Shown: piece after piece, positions 10,936 through 21,544 of the stretch | How the letters are laid out: each line of letters begins with the position of its first letter | Position numbering within the stretch: position 1 is the stretch's first letter | Origin: Azonexus sp. R2A61 | GTDB taxonomy: Bacteria; Pseudomonadota; Gammaproteobacteria; Burkholderiales; Rhodocyclaceae | DNA length: 64,000 nucleotides | Assembly (NCBI RefSeq): GCF_021401135.1 | Contig: NZ_JACBFO010000006.1 | Location: 62,001 to 126,000 of the forward strand | Direction: 5' to 3' | Notes under the pieces: generated by a model | What the model was told of the DNA's origin: nothing | The model's input: the letters and a program-made list of their open reading frames with translations, nothing else | Database searches by the model: none | Position numbers and translations under genes: made by a program

Positions 10936-13041
10936 ATGCCGATTCCCCGCAAGCCTTTCCGACGCCACGCCGGCCGCCTGGCCATTGGCCTTTTTGCGCT
11001 ACCGCTGCTGGTCCTGCTGATCATTGGCGCCGCCACCGAGTTCGCGGTGCACGAACTGGACCGCCGTACGCAGAGCGAGCTTCGCCAGGAAACCCTGCGC
11101 AAGGCGACCGCCATTCGCGCCGTACTCGAATCCGAGCTGAACGCCACCGCCTTCCTGGCCAACGGGATCGAGTCCTACGTCGTCGCCCGCCGGGGCCAGG
11201 TTAACGCGCATGAAATCGAAGCCATGCTGCACCTGCTTTACCAGCGCGGCCGCTATTTCCGCAACCTCGGCATCGCCCCGGACAACCGCTTGCAGTACGT
11301 CTTCCCCAAGGCAGGAAACGAAAAGGCCATCGGCGTCGATTACGCACAGATTCCGACCCAGTGGCCCGCAGTACGGCAGGTCATCGAGGAGGGCAAGGGG
11401 CGCCTGGCCGGCCCGGTCAACCTGCTGCAGGGCGGTACCGGGCTGATCTACCGTACCCCGATCTTCATCGACGGCGCCTACTGGGGCCTGATCAGCACGG
11501 TGATCGATTACGACAAGCTGATGAGCGCCATCACGCCGTTGCTGGTCGACAAGGATGTCCGCATGGCATTGCGCGGGCGCGACGGCGACGGCCACGGCGC
11601 CGACGGCGAAGTCTTCTTCGGCGACGGAGAACTGTTCTCTGCGGACACCCCCCGGCTGTCGATCGGCATCCCGGGAGGAAGCTGGGAAATGACCGTCGCC
11701 ACCAACCAGCCGACCACCGAGCGCCATCTCGCCGCCCGCCTCGGCGGATGGCTGGTCGGCCTGTTGCTCGCCGGGCTGACGCTGGCCCTGATGCGCGCAC
11801 TGCTCGACCGCACGCGCCTGGCCGACGACCTGGCCGGCCATCGCGACGAACTCGAGGCCACGGTCGCCCAACGCACCGGCGAGCTCCGGCAGGCCAAGGA
11901 GATTGCCGAAGGCGCCAGCCGGGCAAAAAGCGCTTTCATCGCCAACATGAGCCACGAAATCCGCACGCCGATGAATGCGATCATCGGCCTGACCCATCTG
12001 CTGCGCCGCGACCTGCCGCGACCGGAACAGGCCGAGCGCCTGGACAAGATCACCGCCGCGGCGGAACACCTGTCGGGCATTCTGAACGACATCCTCGACT
12101 ACTCGAAGATGGAAGCGGAAAAAGTCCAGCTTTCTGCGGTCGACTTCCCGCGCGACAAGATTTCCGGCGGGCTGTCTTCGATGTTCGGGGAACAGGCCAG
12201 GCAGAAGGGCGTCGAGCTGAGCATCGACCTGTCGCGCCTGCCCGAGTTCCTGCACGGCGATGCAATGCGCCTGATGCAGGTGCTGTACAACCTGGTCGGC
12301 AATGCACTCAAGTTCACCGAACGCGGCCGCATCGCCGTCGGCGCCGAAGCACTCGGCGAGGACCGCTACCGTTTTTCGGTCAGCGACACCGGCATCGGCA
12401 TGACCGAGGAACAGCTGACGCGCATCTTCGAACCTTTCGAACAGGCCGACAATTCGACCACCCGGCGCTTCGGCGGCACCGGTCTCGGCCTGGCCATCAG
12501 CCGACGCCTGGTCGAACTGATGGGCGGCGACATGAGCGTGGACAGCGCTCCCGGTCAGGGCAGCCGCTTCCACTTCTCCACCGTGCTGCCGGCGGCCGAC
12601 AGCAAGGAAATGACCGCCACGCCGGAAAACGGGCTCGAGGCGGAGCGGCTCATCCTGGCACGACACCGCGGCAAATCGCTGCTGCTGGCCGAAGACAACC
12701 CGATCAACCGCGAAGTCGCCCTCGAACTGCTGGAAAGCGCCGGCCTGATCGTGACCACCGCCAACGATGGGCTCGAAGCCGTCGAACTGGCCGCCGACAA
12801 CCGCTACGACCTGATCCTGCTCGACATCCAGATGCCCAGGCTCGACGGCACCGAAGCGGCCCGAAGCATCCGGCGCCAACCGGCGAACGTCGGCGTGCCG
12901 ATCATCGCGATGACGGCCAACGTCGGCCCCGAGGAGCGCGCCAGCTGTGCGCTGGCCGGCATGGACGACCACCTGGCCAAGCCGGTCGACCCGGATCGCC
13001 TGTTCATCACGCTGCTGCACTGGCTGGATCGCAGAAGCTGA
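10936..13041 (+). CDS. CHASE-domain hybrid histidine kinase
   Basis: 701 residues, start ATG at 10936. A membrane helix at about 18-35 ([20 protein letters not shown]) is followed by a periplasmic CHASE domain ([39 protein letters not shown]), a class that senses small molecules. A second membrane helix lies near residue 275. The HisKA motif is [18 protein letters not shown], the HATPase_c domain has [11 protein letters not shown] and [19 protein letters not shown], and a C-terminal REC domain has [16 protein letters not shown] and AKPVD. A hybrid kinase without its own Hpt domain needs an external phosphorelay. It forms a three-gene signalling cluster with the two preceding genes. Confidence 0.9.
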   Translation: MPIPRKPFRRHAGRLAIGLFALPLLVLLIIGAATEFAVHELDRRTQSELRQETLRKATAIRAVLESELNATAFLANGIESYVVARRGQVNAHEIEAMLHLLYQRGRYFRNLGIAPDNRLQYVFPKAGNEKAIGVDYAQIPTQWPAVRQVIEEGKGRLAGPVNLLQGGTGLIYRTPIFIDGAYWGLISTVIDYDKLMSAITPLLVDKDVRMALRGRDGDGHGADGEVFFGDGELFSADTPRLSIGIPGGSWEMTVATNQPTTERHLAARLGGWLVGLLLAGLTLALMRALLDRTRLADDLAGHRDELEATVAQRTGELRQAKEIAEGASRAKSAFIANMSHEIRTPMNAIIGLTHLLRRDLPRPEQAERLDKITAAAEHLSGILNDILDYSKMEAEKVQLSAVDFPRDKISGGLSSMFGEQARQKGVELSIDLSRLPEFLHGDAMRLMQVLYNLVGNALKFTERGRIAVGAEALGEDRYRFSVSDTGIGMTEEQLTRIFEPFEQADNSTTRRFGGTGLGLAISRRLVELMGGDMSVDSAPGQGSRFHFSTVLPAADSKEMTATPENGLEAERLILARHRGKSLLLAEDNPINREVALELLESAGLIVTTANDGLEAVELAADNRYDLILLDIQMPRLDGTEAARSIRRQPANVGVPIIAMTANVGPEERASCALAGMDDHLAKPVDPDRLFITLLHWLDRRS

Positions 13042-13061
13042 ACCGGAGTCCGGCGAGGGGG

Positions 13062-13067
13062 TATAAT
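13062..13067 (+). promoter_or_regulatory. Consensus -10 box of rhlE
   Basis: TATAAT ends 8 bases before the rhlE ATG (13076). Transcription would start at or within a few bases of the start codon. No good -35 hexamer is visible in the GC-rich sequence upstream. Confidence 0.55.
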
Positions 13068-13075
13068 GCCGGCCC

Positions 13076-14566
<1,491 letters not shown>

Positions 14567-14581
14567 GGTTTTTTCGCCGGC

Positions 14582-15376
14582 TCAGCGTGTCGACCGCGGC
14601 ACGAAGCCGGCCGGCGGTTTTGGCTTGGGCACCTCGATTTCGACCAGCCGCACGATGGCCAGCGACAGATTGTCGCCACTGCCCCCCGCCCGGGCACGCG
14701 CCAGTTCGATGAGCTTCTGACAGGCAAGACGCGCCGAATTGCCGGCCACGATGGCGCCCATCTCGGCATCCTCGAAATAGGCCCAGACCCCGTCGGAGCA
14801 AAGCACAAAGCTGTCGCCCGCGGCCAGCCGGGTTTCGGCAAAATCGAAACGCGGCTCGTCCTGGCCACCGAGCGAAGTCAGCAACACATTGCGATGCGGA
14901 TGCACCGCGGCCTGCGCCGCAGTGATCTTGCCGCTGGCCAGCAAATGTTCGACCAGCGAGTGGTCGACCGTATGCGTCACCGGCGTGCCATTGCGGAAAT
15001 GATAGAGCCGGCTGTCGCCACAATGCCCCCAGCTGGCCAGGCCCGGCTGCAGCAGCAGCATGACGCCGGTGCTGTGCGGATCCATTTCGTTCATGAACCG
15101 CGAAGCCTTGATCATCGTATGCGCCTCGCGCATGCTGTTTTCCAGCAGCCAGCGGCCGCTTTCGTCGCCGGGCGCGAAATGCTCGAAATTGGTCTTGGCC
15201 GTGTGCAGCACCTGCTCGGCCGCCAGCGCGCCGCCGGTATGACCGCCCATACCGTCGGCGACGACCGCCAGCGCAACGCCCTTCTTGCGGGGATGCGGCA
15301 GGATGGCGACCCGATCCTGTTGTTCGCGGCGATCGCCTTGATGCTGGGCGACGCACGCGTCGACGGCTAAAGCCAT
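14582..15376 (-). CDS. PP2C-family protein serine/threonine phosphatase
   Basis: 264 residues; the start at 15376 is preceded by a GAGGAGGAAG ribosome-binding site. All metal-binding motifs of PPM/PP2C phosphatases are present: ADGMGGHTGG, GHCGDSRLY, LCSDGVW and SGDNLSLAIV. It dephosphorylates Ser/Thr-phosphoproteins in the cytoplasm, often paired with a Hanks-type kinase or a type VI secretion system; neither is in this window. The stop lies 15 bases from the convergent rhlE stop. Confidence 0.9.
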   Translation of the reverse strand: MALAVDACVAQHQGDRREQQDRVAILPHPRKKGVALAVVADGMGGHTGGALAAEQVLHTAKTNFEHFAPGDESGRWLLENSMREAHTMIKASRFMNEMDPHSTGVMLLLQPGLASWGHCGDSRLYHFRNGTPVTHTVDHSLVEHLLASGKITAAQAAVHPHRNVLLTSLGGQDEPRFDFAETRLAAGDSFVLCSDGVWAYFEDAEMGAIVAGNSARLACQKLIELARARAGGSGDNLSLAIVRLVEIEVPKPKPPAGFVPRSTR

Positions 15377-15429
15377 TCTTCCTCCTCTGTATCCGGGGAG
15401 GTTATCACGAAAGGCGGAGCCGCCGGGAA

Positions 15430-16314
15430 TCAGGCGGCGCTGTTGTAGCGCTCGAGCACGACGTCGACGAACTCGGGCAGTGCGTCGTCGTTCAGGCCGA
15501 TTTCCGGCAGTGCCGCGGCGCGGGCGGCCGGCCATTCCGGATTCGGCTGGCGTTGGGCGCGGGCGTGGATTTCCTGGGCCAGCGCCAGGATGGCCACCAG
15601 GCTGCGCGCTTCGTGCTCGCCCAATTCGGCCATTGCGTACTGGTAGCGGATCGCGGCGCAAATGAATTCCGGCAGGTGCCAGTGCCGGGCGACCAGATAG
15701 CCGACCACTGCGTGATCGGTATTGAACTTGCGGTCTTCCTCGCGCCAGTCGGTCCAGTGCCCCGGCACGCCCAGGCGCATTTCCTGGCAATAGGTCGGGA
15801 AACGCTGCAGCAACAGCGGCACGCCGCAAGCGTGGAAGATACCGGCCAGATAAGCCTGATCCGGGAAGACGTTGCAAACCGCGATACGCTCGTCGGCGAT
15901 CAGCATCGCCAGATGCCCCACCGCCTGCGAACGCGCCCAGAACGCTTCGTACACCTGCCATTCCTTGCGCACGCTGAGCGCCGAGCTCAACGACACGGCC
16001 AGGGCCAGGTTCAGCGTCTGATCGACGCCGACGGCATGGATGATGCGCTCGACGGAATCGAAAGGCTGATGCGCCCGATACGCCGCGTTGCCAACCACCT
16101 TGAACAGCATGGCGGCGAGCCCCGGATCGCGCTGGATGGTCTCCGCCAACAGGCGTACATCGAGCCGGCGTTGCGCCACCAGCTTGCGCAATTCCTGAAT
16201 CACCCGCGGCTGCGGCGGAATCTTCACGCCGCCTTCCAGCACCCGGCGCACGCGCGCGGCATTTTCCTCGTCCAACGTCCCGATCAGTTCGAGCAGCGAT
16301 CCGCTGCGCTTCAT
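15430..16314 (-). CDS. HDOD-domain protein at the end of the glc operon
   Basis: 294 residues. The HDOD domain spans about 30-225 (KIPPQPRVIQELRKLV, ETIQRDPGLAAMLFKVVGNA, GVDQTLNLALAVSLSSAL, YLAGIFHACGVPLL). The His-Asp pairs of true HD phosphohydrolases are mostly absent, so it is probably a non-enzymatic signalling scaffold. Its ATG shares four bases (ATGA) with the glcF stop, which ties it to the glycolate oxidase operon. Its role there is unknown. Confidence 0.82.
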   Translation of the reverse strand: MKRSGSLLELIGTLDEENAARVRRVLEGGVKIPPQPRVIQELRKLVAQRRLDVRLLAETIQRDPGLAAMLFKVVGNAAYRAHQPFDSVERIIHAVGVDQTLNLALAVSLSSALSVRKEWQVYEAFWARSQAVGHLAMLIADERIAVCNVFPDQAYLAGIFHACGVPLLLQRFPTYCQEMRLGVPGHWTDWREEDRKFNTDHAVVGYLVARHWHLPEFICAAIRYQYAMAELGEHEARSLVAILALAQEIHARAQRQPNPEWPAARAAALPEIGLNDDALPEFVDVVLERYNSAA

Positions 16315-17537
16315 GACAATGCCTCGTCGATCAATTCGATCCAGTGGCGGACCGGCGTCGCAACGCCGGCCTGCAGATGTGTCAGACAACCGATGTTGGC
16401 GGTGGCGATCCGTTCGGGCGCCCCCGCGTTCAGTGCGGTCAACTTGTTGTCGCGCAGCTTTTTCGCCAGCGCCGGCTGCAACAGCGCGTAGGTGCCGGCC
16501 GAGCCGCAGCACAGGTGAGCCTCGGCCACCGGCGTCAGCGTGTAGCCGGCGGCCTGCAGCAGCGGCTCGACGACGCCGCGGATCTTCAGCCCATGCTGCA
16601 GTGTACACGGAGAATGGAAAGCCAGCCGCCCGCGTTCGGCCGGGACCAGCAATTCGCCCAGGCGGGCGGCCTCGCCGGCGACGACTTCGGAGGGATCGCG
16701 GCACAGCGCGCTGATCGTTTGCGCCCTGGCGGCGTAGTCGGCATCGTCGGCGAGCAGGTGGCCGTAGTCGCGGACCTCGACGCCGCAGCCGGAGGCGGTG
16801 ACGACAATCGCCTCGACCCCGGCTGCGACATGCGGCCACCAGGCGTCGATGTTGCGCCGGATGTCGTCGCGGGCCGCTGCCGGATCGTCGAGATGCTGGC
16901 GCACCGCGCCGCAACAGCCGGCCTTCTTTTCCTCGAACAAGGCGATGCCGAGACGGTCGAGCACGCGCGCCGTCGCCGCGTTGATGTTCGGCGCCAGCGA
17001 CGGCTGGACGCAGCCGGCCAGCGCCAGCATGCGCCGCGGGTGGCGGTCGTTTTCCGGCCACGGCCGGCGCTCGGCGACTGGCGGCAGCTTGTCGGCGAGC
17101 GCCGACGGCAGCAGCGGCTTGAGCGCGCGACCGAGCGCCACCGCCGGCCCGAACAGCGCCGGTCGCGGCAGCACCGCCTTGAGCAGGGCGCGCGGCAGGG
17201 CCTCACGGAGCGGCCGCTGCAGCTTGGCCGCGACGACCTGGCGGCCGATGTCGAGCAGATGACCGTAGTCGACGCCGGACGGACAGGTCGTCTCGCAGGC
17301 ACGACAGGTCAGGCAGCGGTCGAGGTGCAGGCGGGTCCTCGCCGTCACCGGCTGGCCTTCGAGCACCTGCTTGATCAGGTAGATGCGGCCGCGCGGCCCG
17401 TCGAGCTCGTCGCCGAGCAGCTGGTAGGTCGGGCAGGTGGCGGTGCAGAAGCCGCAATGCACGCACTTGCCGAGGATCTCGGCGGCGACCTGGCCGGCGC
17501 GCGTGGCGCGGTATTCGTCGGTGAGCCGGCTATCCAT
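16311..17537 (-). CDS. glcF: Glycolate oxidase iron-sulfur subunit
   Basis: 408 residues. Two [4Fe-4S] ferredoxin motifs near the N-terminus (CVHCGFCTATCP, CLTCRACETTCPSG) are followed by the CCG-domain pairs expected in GlcF (GCCGAVRQHL, LCCGSAGTYAL). It accepts electrons from the GlcD/GlcE flavin subunits during glycolate to glyoxylate oxidation at the inner membrane. The start overlaps the glcE stop as TGATG, and the stop overlaps the following HDOD gene as ATGA. Confidence 0.94.
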   Translation of the reverse strand: MDSRLTDEYRATRAGQVAAEILGKCVHCGFCTATCPTYQLLGDELDGPRGRIYLIKQVLEGQPVTARTRLHLDRCLTCRACETTCPSGVDYGHLLDIGRQVVAAKLQRPLREALPRALLKAVLPRPALFGPAVALGRALKPLLPSALADKLPPVAERRPWPENDRHPRRMLALAGCVQPSLAPNINAATARVLDRLGIALFEEKKAGCCGAVRQHLDDPAAARDDIRRNIDAWWPHVAAGVEAIVVTASGCGVEVRDYGHLLADDADYAARAQTISALCRDPSEVVAGEAARLGELLVPAERGRLAFHSPCTLQHGLKIRGVVEPLLQAAGYTLTPVAEAHLCCGSAGTYALLQPALAKKLRDNKLTALNAGAPERIATANIGCLTHLQAGVATPVRHWIELIDEALS

Positions 17538-18631
17538 CAGAACTCCGCGTAAAGTCGGCCGGGGTTGAGGATGCCGGCCGGATCGAAGACCTTCTTCAGC
17601 CGCCGGTGCAGCGCAAGCAGCGCCGGCGCCAGCGGTGTGAACGGATCGACGCGGCAGCGCAGCGATTCCGGCGCCCGGTACAGCGTCGCGTGGCCGCCGG
17701 CCGCCGTCGCCGCGGCGCGGATGGTCGCCGCGTCGATGTCGCCGGCGTACCAGCGCAACGCGCCGCCCCATTCGATCGCGGCCAGGCCGTCGACCGCCAG
17801 GGCCGGCGCCGTCGATGGCAACGCGACGCGCCACAGCGGCGTCGCGGCGAAGGCCGGATGCGTCTGCTCACGGACCGAAATCCAGGTTTTTTCGGCGTCG
17901 ACCGTCAACTCGCCGCCCAGCCGCCGGCGCGCCGCATCGACCGCTGCCGCCGCCCCCGACAGGCGCAGCAGCAAACGTCCGTCGTGCCAGAACGCCGCCG
18001 ACAGCGGCAACGGCTGCGCGCCCCAGTCGTTCAGGCGGCGCACCGCCTCGTCGGCGGCGCAGGCGAAGGCCAGCGTCGTCTCGGCGACCGGTTTCGGCAG
18101 CACCTTCAGCGTCGCCTCGGCAATCGCGCCGAGCGTGCCCAGGCTGCCGGCGATCAGCCGCGAGACGTCGTAGCCGGCGACGTTCTTCATCACCCGGCCG
18201 CCGAAGTCGAGGACCTGGCCGCGGCCATCGACCAGCGTCACGCCGAGCACGAAATCGCGCACCGCGCCCGCCTGCATCCGGCGCGGCCCGGCCAGCCCGG
18301 CGGCCAGGCAGCCGCCGAGCGTGGCCCCGGTTTTTGCCGAAATATCACGGTCGACCGTCAGATTCGCCGAAAAATGCGGCGGCTCGAAGGCCAGCATCTG
18401 GCCATGCTCGGCCAGCGTCGCCTCGATCTCGGCGAGCGGCGTGCCGCATTTCGCGGTCAGGTAAAGCTCGGTCGGCTCGTAGGCGACGATGCCGCGATGG
18501 CCGCTCAGGTCGAGCACCTCGCCGGCCAGCAGACCGCCGTAGAAATCCTTGCTGCCGGCACCGCGCAGGCGCAGCGGCGTGCGTCCGGCGTGGGCGGCGC
18601 GGATCGCCGCGACGATCTCGTCCCGCGTCAT
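17537..18631 (-). CDS. glcE: Glycolate oxidase FAD-binding subunit
   Basis: 364 residues. A PCMH-type FAD-binding fold is shown by PLRLRGAGSKDFYGG, GCLAAGLAGPRRMQAGAVRD and GGRVMKNVAGYDVSRLIAGS. The C-terminus FDPAGILNPGRLY is typical of GlcE. It forms the glycolate dehydrogenase complex with GlcD and GlcF. TGATG overlaps at both ends make glcDEF one translationally coupled operon in the standard order. Confidence 0.94.
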   Translation of the reverse strand: MTRDEIVAAIRAAHAGRTPLRLRGAGSKDFYGGLLAGEVLDLSGHRGIVAYEPTELYLTAKCGTPLAEIEATLAEHGQMLAFEPPHFSANLTVDRDISAKTGATLGGCLAAGLAGPRRMQAGAVRDFVLGVTLVDGRGQVLDFGGRVMKNVAGYDVSRLIAGSLGTLGAIAEATLKVLPKPVAETTLAFACAADEAVRRLNDWGAQPLPLSAAFWHDGRLLLRLSGAAAAVDAARRRLGGELTVDAEKTWISVREQTHPAFAATPLWRVALPSTAPALAVDGLAAIEWGGALRWYAGDIDAATIRAAATAAGGHATLYRAPESLRCRVDPFTPLAPALLALHRRLKKVFDPAGILNPGRLYAEF

Positions 18632-20118
18632 CAGAAGCGCTCCAGGTCGGGGAACTTGAGTTCGCCGCGATGCACGTGCATGCGCCCGTATTCGGCGCAG
18701 CGGTGCAGGCTGGGAACCGCCTTCTCCGGGTTGAGCAGGCGTTTGTCGTCGAAGGCCGCCTTGACCGCGTGGAAGGTTTCCAGCTCGGGCGTCGCGTACT
18801 GCACGCACATCTGCTTGATCTTCTCGATGCCGACGCCGTGCTCGCCGGTGATCGAACCGCCGAGCGCCACCGACAGCTCGAGGATCTCGGCGCCGAAGGC
18901 TTCGGCTTTCTCCCAGTCGCCGGGCAGCGACATGTCGTACATGATCAGCGGATGCAGGTTGCCGTCGCCGGCGTGGAAGACGTTGGCGCAGCGCAGGCCG
19001 TATTTCCGCTCCATCGCGGCGATGGCCGCCAGCATCTCGGCCAGGCGCTTGCGCGGAATGGTGCCGTCCATGCAGTAGTAGTCCGGCGTGATCCGGCCGA
19101 CCGCCGGAAACGCCGCCTTGCGCCCGGCCCAGAAGCGCAGGCGCTCGGCTTCCGACTGCGACACACGCAGGTCGCGCGCGCCGCTGGCCGTCAGTACGGC
19201 ACGCACGCGGGCGATTTCCTCGGCGACTTCCTCGGGCGTGCCGTCCGACTCGCAGAGCAGGATGGCCGCCGCGTCGAGGTCGTAGCCGGCCTTGACGAAG
19301 GGCTCGACGGCGGCTGTCGCCGGCTTGTCCATCATCTCCAGCCCGGCCGGGATGATGCCGGCGGCGATGATCGCGGCGACCGCGTCGCCGGCCTTGGCGA
19401 CGTCGTCGAAGGAGGCCATCACCACCTGCGCCAGCTCCGGTTTCGGCACCAGCTTCACCGTCACTTCGGTAACCACGCCGAGCAGCCCCTCGGAGCCGAT
19501 GCACAGCGCCAACAGGTCGTAGCCGGGCGCATCCGGCGCGGCGCTACCGATCTCGAAAATCTCACCCTCGATGCTGACCATGCGGATGCGCAGCACGTTA
19601 TGCACGGTCAGCCCGTACTTCAGGCAATGCACGCCACCCGAGTTCTCGGCGACGTTGCCGCCGATGGTGCAGGCGATCTGCGACGAGGGATCGGGCGCGT
19701 AGTAGAGGCCGTAGGGCGCCGCCGCTTCCGAGACGGCGAGGTTACGCACGCCGGGCTGGACGACGGCGGTGCGGCTGTCACGGTCGACCGCCAGAATCCG
19801 GTTGAAACGGGCCAGCGACAGGACCACACCCGCGGCGTGCGGCATCGCCCCACCGGACAGGCCGGTGCCGGCGCCACGCGCGACCACCGGCACGCCGAGC
19901 TGGTGGCAGGTACGCAGCACATCGACCACCTGGCCCTCGTTTTCCGGCAGGCAGACGGCCAGCGGCATTTCCCGGTAAGCGGTCAGCCCGTCGCATTCGT
20001 AGGGACGCAGGTCCTCGTCCTCGACCAGCAGGCAATGCGTCGGCAGCACTTGGCGCAGACGGCGAAGCAGGGTGGCGCGATCCGCCACGACGGGGGATTC
20101 GGAAGACATGCGGCACAT
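18631..20118 (-). CDS. glcD: Glycolate oxidase subunit GlcD, FAD-linked
   Basis: 495 residues from the ATG at 20118; a second in-frame ATG at 20109 (MSSESP) is an equally possible start because neither has a clear ribosome-binding site. FAD-binding PCMH motifs are present: VPVVARGAGTGLSGG, SSQIACTIGGNVAENSGGVH and GSEGLLGVVTEV. The C-terminal FAD oxidase domain has FHAGDGNLHPLIMYD and GEHGVGIEK. It is the catalytic flavoprotein oxidising glycolate (or D-lactate-like 2-hydroxyacids). The hyi and glycerate kinase genes at 21.5-23.6 kb fit downstream glyoxylate use. Confidence 0.94.
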   Translation of the reverse strand: MCRMSSESPVVADRATLLRRLRQVLPTHCLLVEDEDLRPYECDGLTAYREMPLAVCLPENEGQVVDVLRTCHQLGVPVVARGAGTGLSGGAMPHAAGVVLSLARFNRILAVDRDSRTAVVQPGVRNLAVSEAAAPYGLYYAPDPSSQIACTIGGNVAENSGGVHCLKYGLTVHNVLRIRMVSIEGEIFEIGSAAPDAPGYDLLALCIGSEGLLGVVTEVTVKLVPKPELAQVVMASFDDVAKAGDAVAAIIAAGIIPAGLEMMDKPATAAVEPFVKAGYDLDAAAILLCESDGTPEEVAEEIARVRAVLTASGARDLRVSQSEAERLRFWAGRKAAFPAVGRITPDYYCMDGTIPRKRLAEMLAAIAAMERKYGLRCANVFHAGDGNLHPLIMYDMSLPGDWEKAEAFGAEILELSVALGGSITGEHGVGIEKIKQMCVQYATPELETFHAVKAAFDDKRLLNPEKAVPSLHRCAEYGRMHVHRGELKFPDLERF

Positions 20119-20184
20119 TCTAAACGCCGGCTTCCGTTGTCGTCAGCCGGGAAAACCATACCCCGGCGGCTACGAAATTTAACC

Positions 20185-20211
20185 TTGTCACAAAAACCCG
20201 CGACCTATAAT
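20185..20211 (+). promoter_or_regulatory. Candidate promoter of the CZB-GGDEF gene
   Basis: TTGTCA (20185-20190) and a perfect TATAAT (20206-20211) are separated by 15 bp, shorter than the usual 16-18. The divergent glcD start lies about 65 bp to the left, so control regions may be shared. Confidence 0.5.
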
Positions 20212-20254
20212 CGCCCGACCGTCGCGCCAGACGACCGGAATCAAGGAGAACCGC

Positions 20255-21532
20255 ATGCCTTACTGGAACGAGCCGGCCAACCGCGCCCTGCTCGGCCGCC
20301 TGCTGACGGCACTGAACGCCCGCCTGAAGGACGCCCCGCCCGACGACACGTTCATGGTGGAAAACATCAACGTTGCCTGGTCGCACATCAAGGATTGCCT
20401 GGCCGAGGCCATCAACTGCGGCGACGAATCGCGCTGCCGGACGATGATCCGGCAACTGGCCGACAGCGACACGCCCTTCCTGCTGTTTGCCCACCAGTTC
20501 GGCATCCTGCGCAACCTGCTGGTCAAGGAAGCCCTGGAAACCGGCGACATCGCGCTGGCCCGCCAGGCGATCACGCTGTTCGAGATGATGGAGGAGAACT
20601 TTGCCGCCACCTATCTCGAGGTCTTCCTGAATCGGCTGGGCACCCGCAACCACCTGCGGCTCGGGCACATCCGCTCGCTCAGCGACAAGAACATCCTGAC
20701 CTATTTCGAAAGCCATCTCGAATGGATCGCCCGGCTGGTCGAAGCCGTCGCCCGCCGGCAGACCGGCGCACTGCCGGAGCTGGACCCGAATGCCTGCCAG
20801 TTCGGCGGCTGGCTGAACGGCGACGGCGGCCGACTGATCCGCGACCGCAGCCACATCGCGCAGATCCGCCAACTGCACGAATCGATGCACAACGTGGTCG
20901 GCGAAGTCGGCAACCTGCTCGAGCACGAACGGGCCAGCGGCCCGATCTACGCGCTCCTGAAGAAAGCGGAAACTTTCTCGCTCGAACTCGGCAACGAAAT
21001 CTCGCTGCTCAACAGCGTGATCATCATGAGCGTCTACAACAAGGATCCGCTGACCGGTTTCCTGAACCGCCGCTTTCTCGACCGCGTGCTGATCAACCAG
21101 CTGGAAATCGCCAAGGCCACCGAAGTGCCGTTCAGCGTGATCATGTTCGACCTCGACCACTTCAAGCGGCTCAACGACGAACACGGTCACCAGACCGGCG
21201 ACCGGGCGCTCGAACACATCGCCGCCATCGTCCGCGACACCTTGCGCCAGTCGGACCTGATCTTCCGTTTCGGCGGCGAGGAATTCCTGCTCATCGCACC
21301 GTCGACCGCGCTATTGCCCGCCCGCGCGCTGGCCGAACGCCTGCGCGAGCGGATCGCCGCCACACCGCTGCCGAGCGCCCCGCAGGTATCGCTGAGCGCC
21401 AGTTTCGGCGTCATCGAAGTCTCGCCGGACAGCTACCAGGTGGTCGATGCCCGCCAGGTGCACGACGTCATCGCCGATTGCGACGCCCACCTTTACGCGG
21501 CCAAGCACGCCGGCCGCAACCGCGTCGTCTGA
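20255..21532 (+). CDS. Diguanylate cyclase with CZB zinc-sensor domain (DgcZ-like, N-terminally extended)
   Basis: 425 residues; ATG 6 bases after AAGGAG. Residues about 145-225 match the chemoreceptor zinc-binding (CZB) pattern: SHLEWIARL, then CQFGGWL, then IRQLHESMH, giving the His/Cys/His/His zinc ligands. The GGDEF domain (about 265-425) is complete, with DLDHFKRLND, the active site GGEEF, and an inhibitory I-site RQSD five residues before it. E. coli DgcZ has the same CZB-GGDEF order but is about 296 residues; here an extra domain of about 135 helical residues precedes CZB. It predicts c-di-GMP synthesis repressed by zinc. The extension is not recognised. Confidence 0.85.
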   Translation: MPYWNEPANRALLGRLLTALNARLKDAPPDDTFMVENINVAWSHIKDCLAEAINCGDESRCRTMIRQLADSDTPFLLFAHQFGILRNLLVKEALETGDIALARQAITLFEMMEENFAATYLEVFLNRLGTRNHLRLGHIRSLSDKNILTYFESHLEWIARLVEAVARRQTGALPELDPNACQFGGWLNGDGGRLIRDRSHIAQIRQLHESMHNVVGEVGNLLEHERASGPIYALLKKAETFSLELGNEISLLNSVIIMSVYNKDPLTGFLNRRFLDRVLINQLEIAKATEVPFSVIMFDLDHFKRLNDEHGHQTGDRALEHIAAIVRDTLRQSDLIFRFGGEEFLLIAPSTALLPARALAERLRERIAATPLPSAPQVSLSASFGVIEVSPDSYQVVDARQVHDVIADCDAHLYAAKHAGRNRVV

Positions 21533-21544
21533 CGCCGCCGGCCA

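Noticed and set aside
15425-17061. Long N-terminal extension of the HDOD protein into glcF
   Set aside because: The extension is antisense-like out-of-frame glcF sequence; the ATGA overlap fixes the start at 16314.
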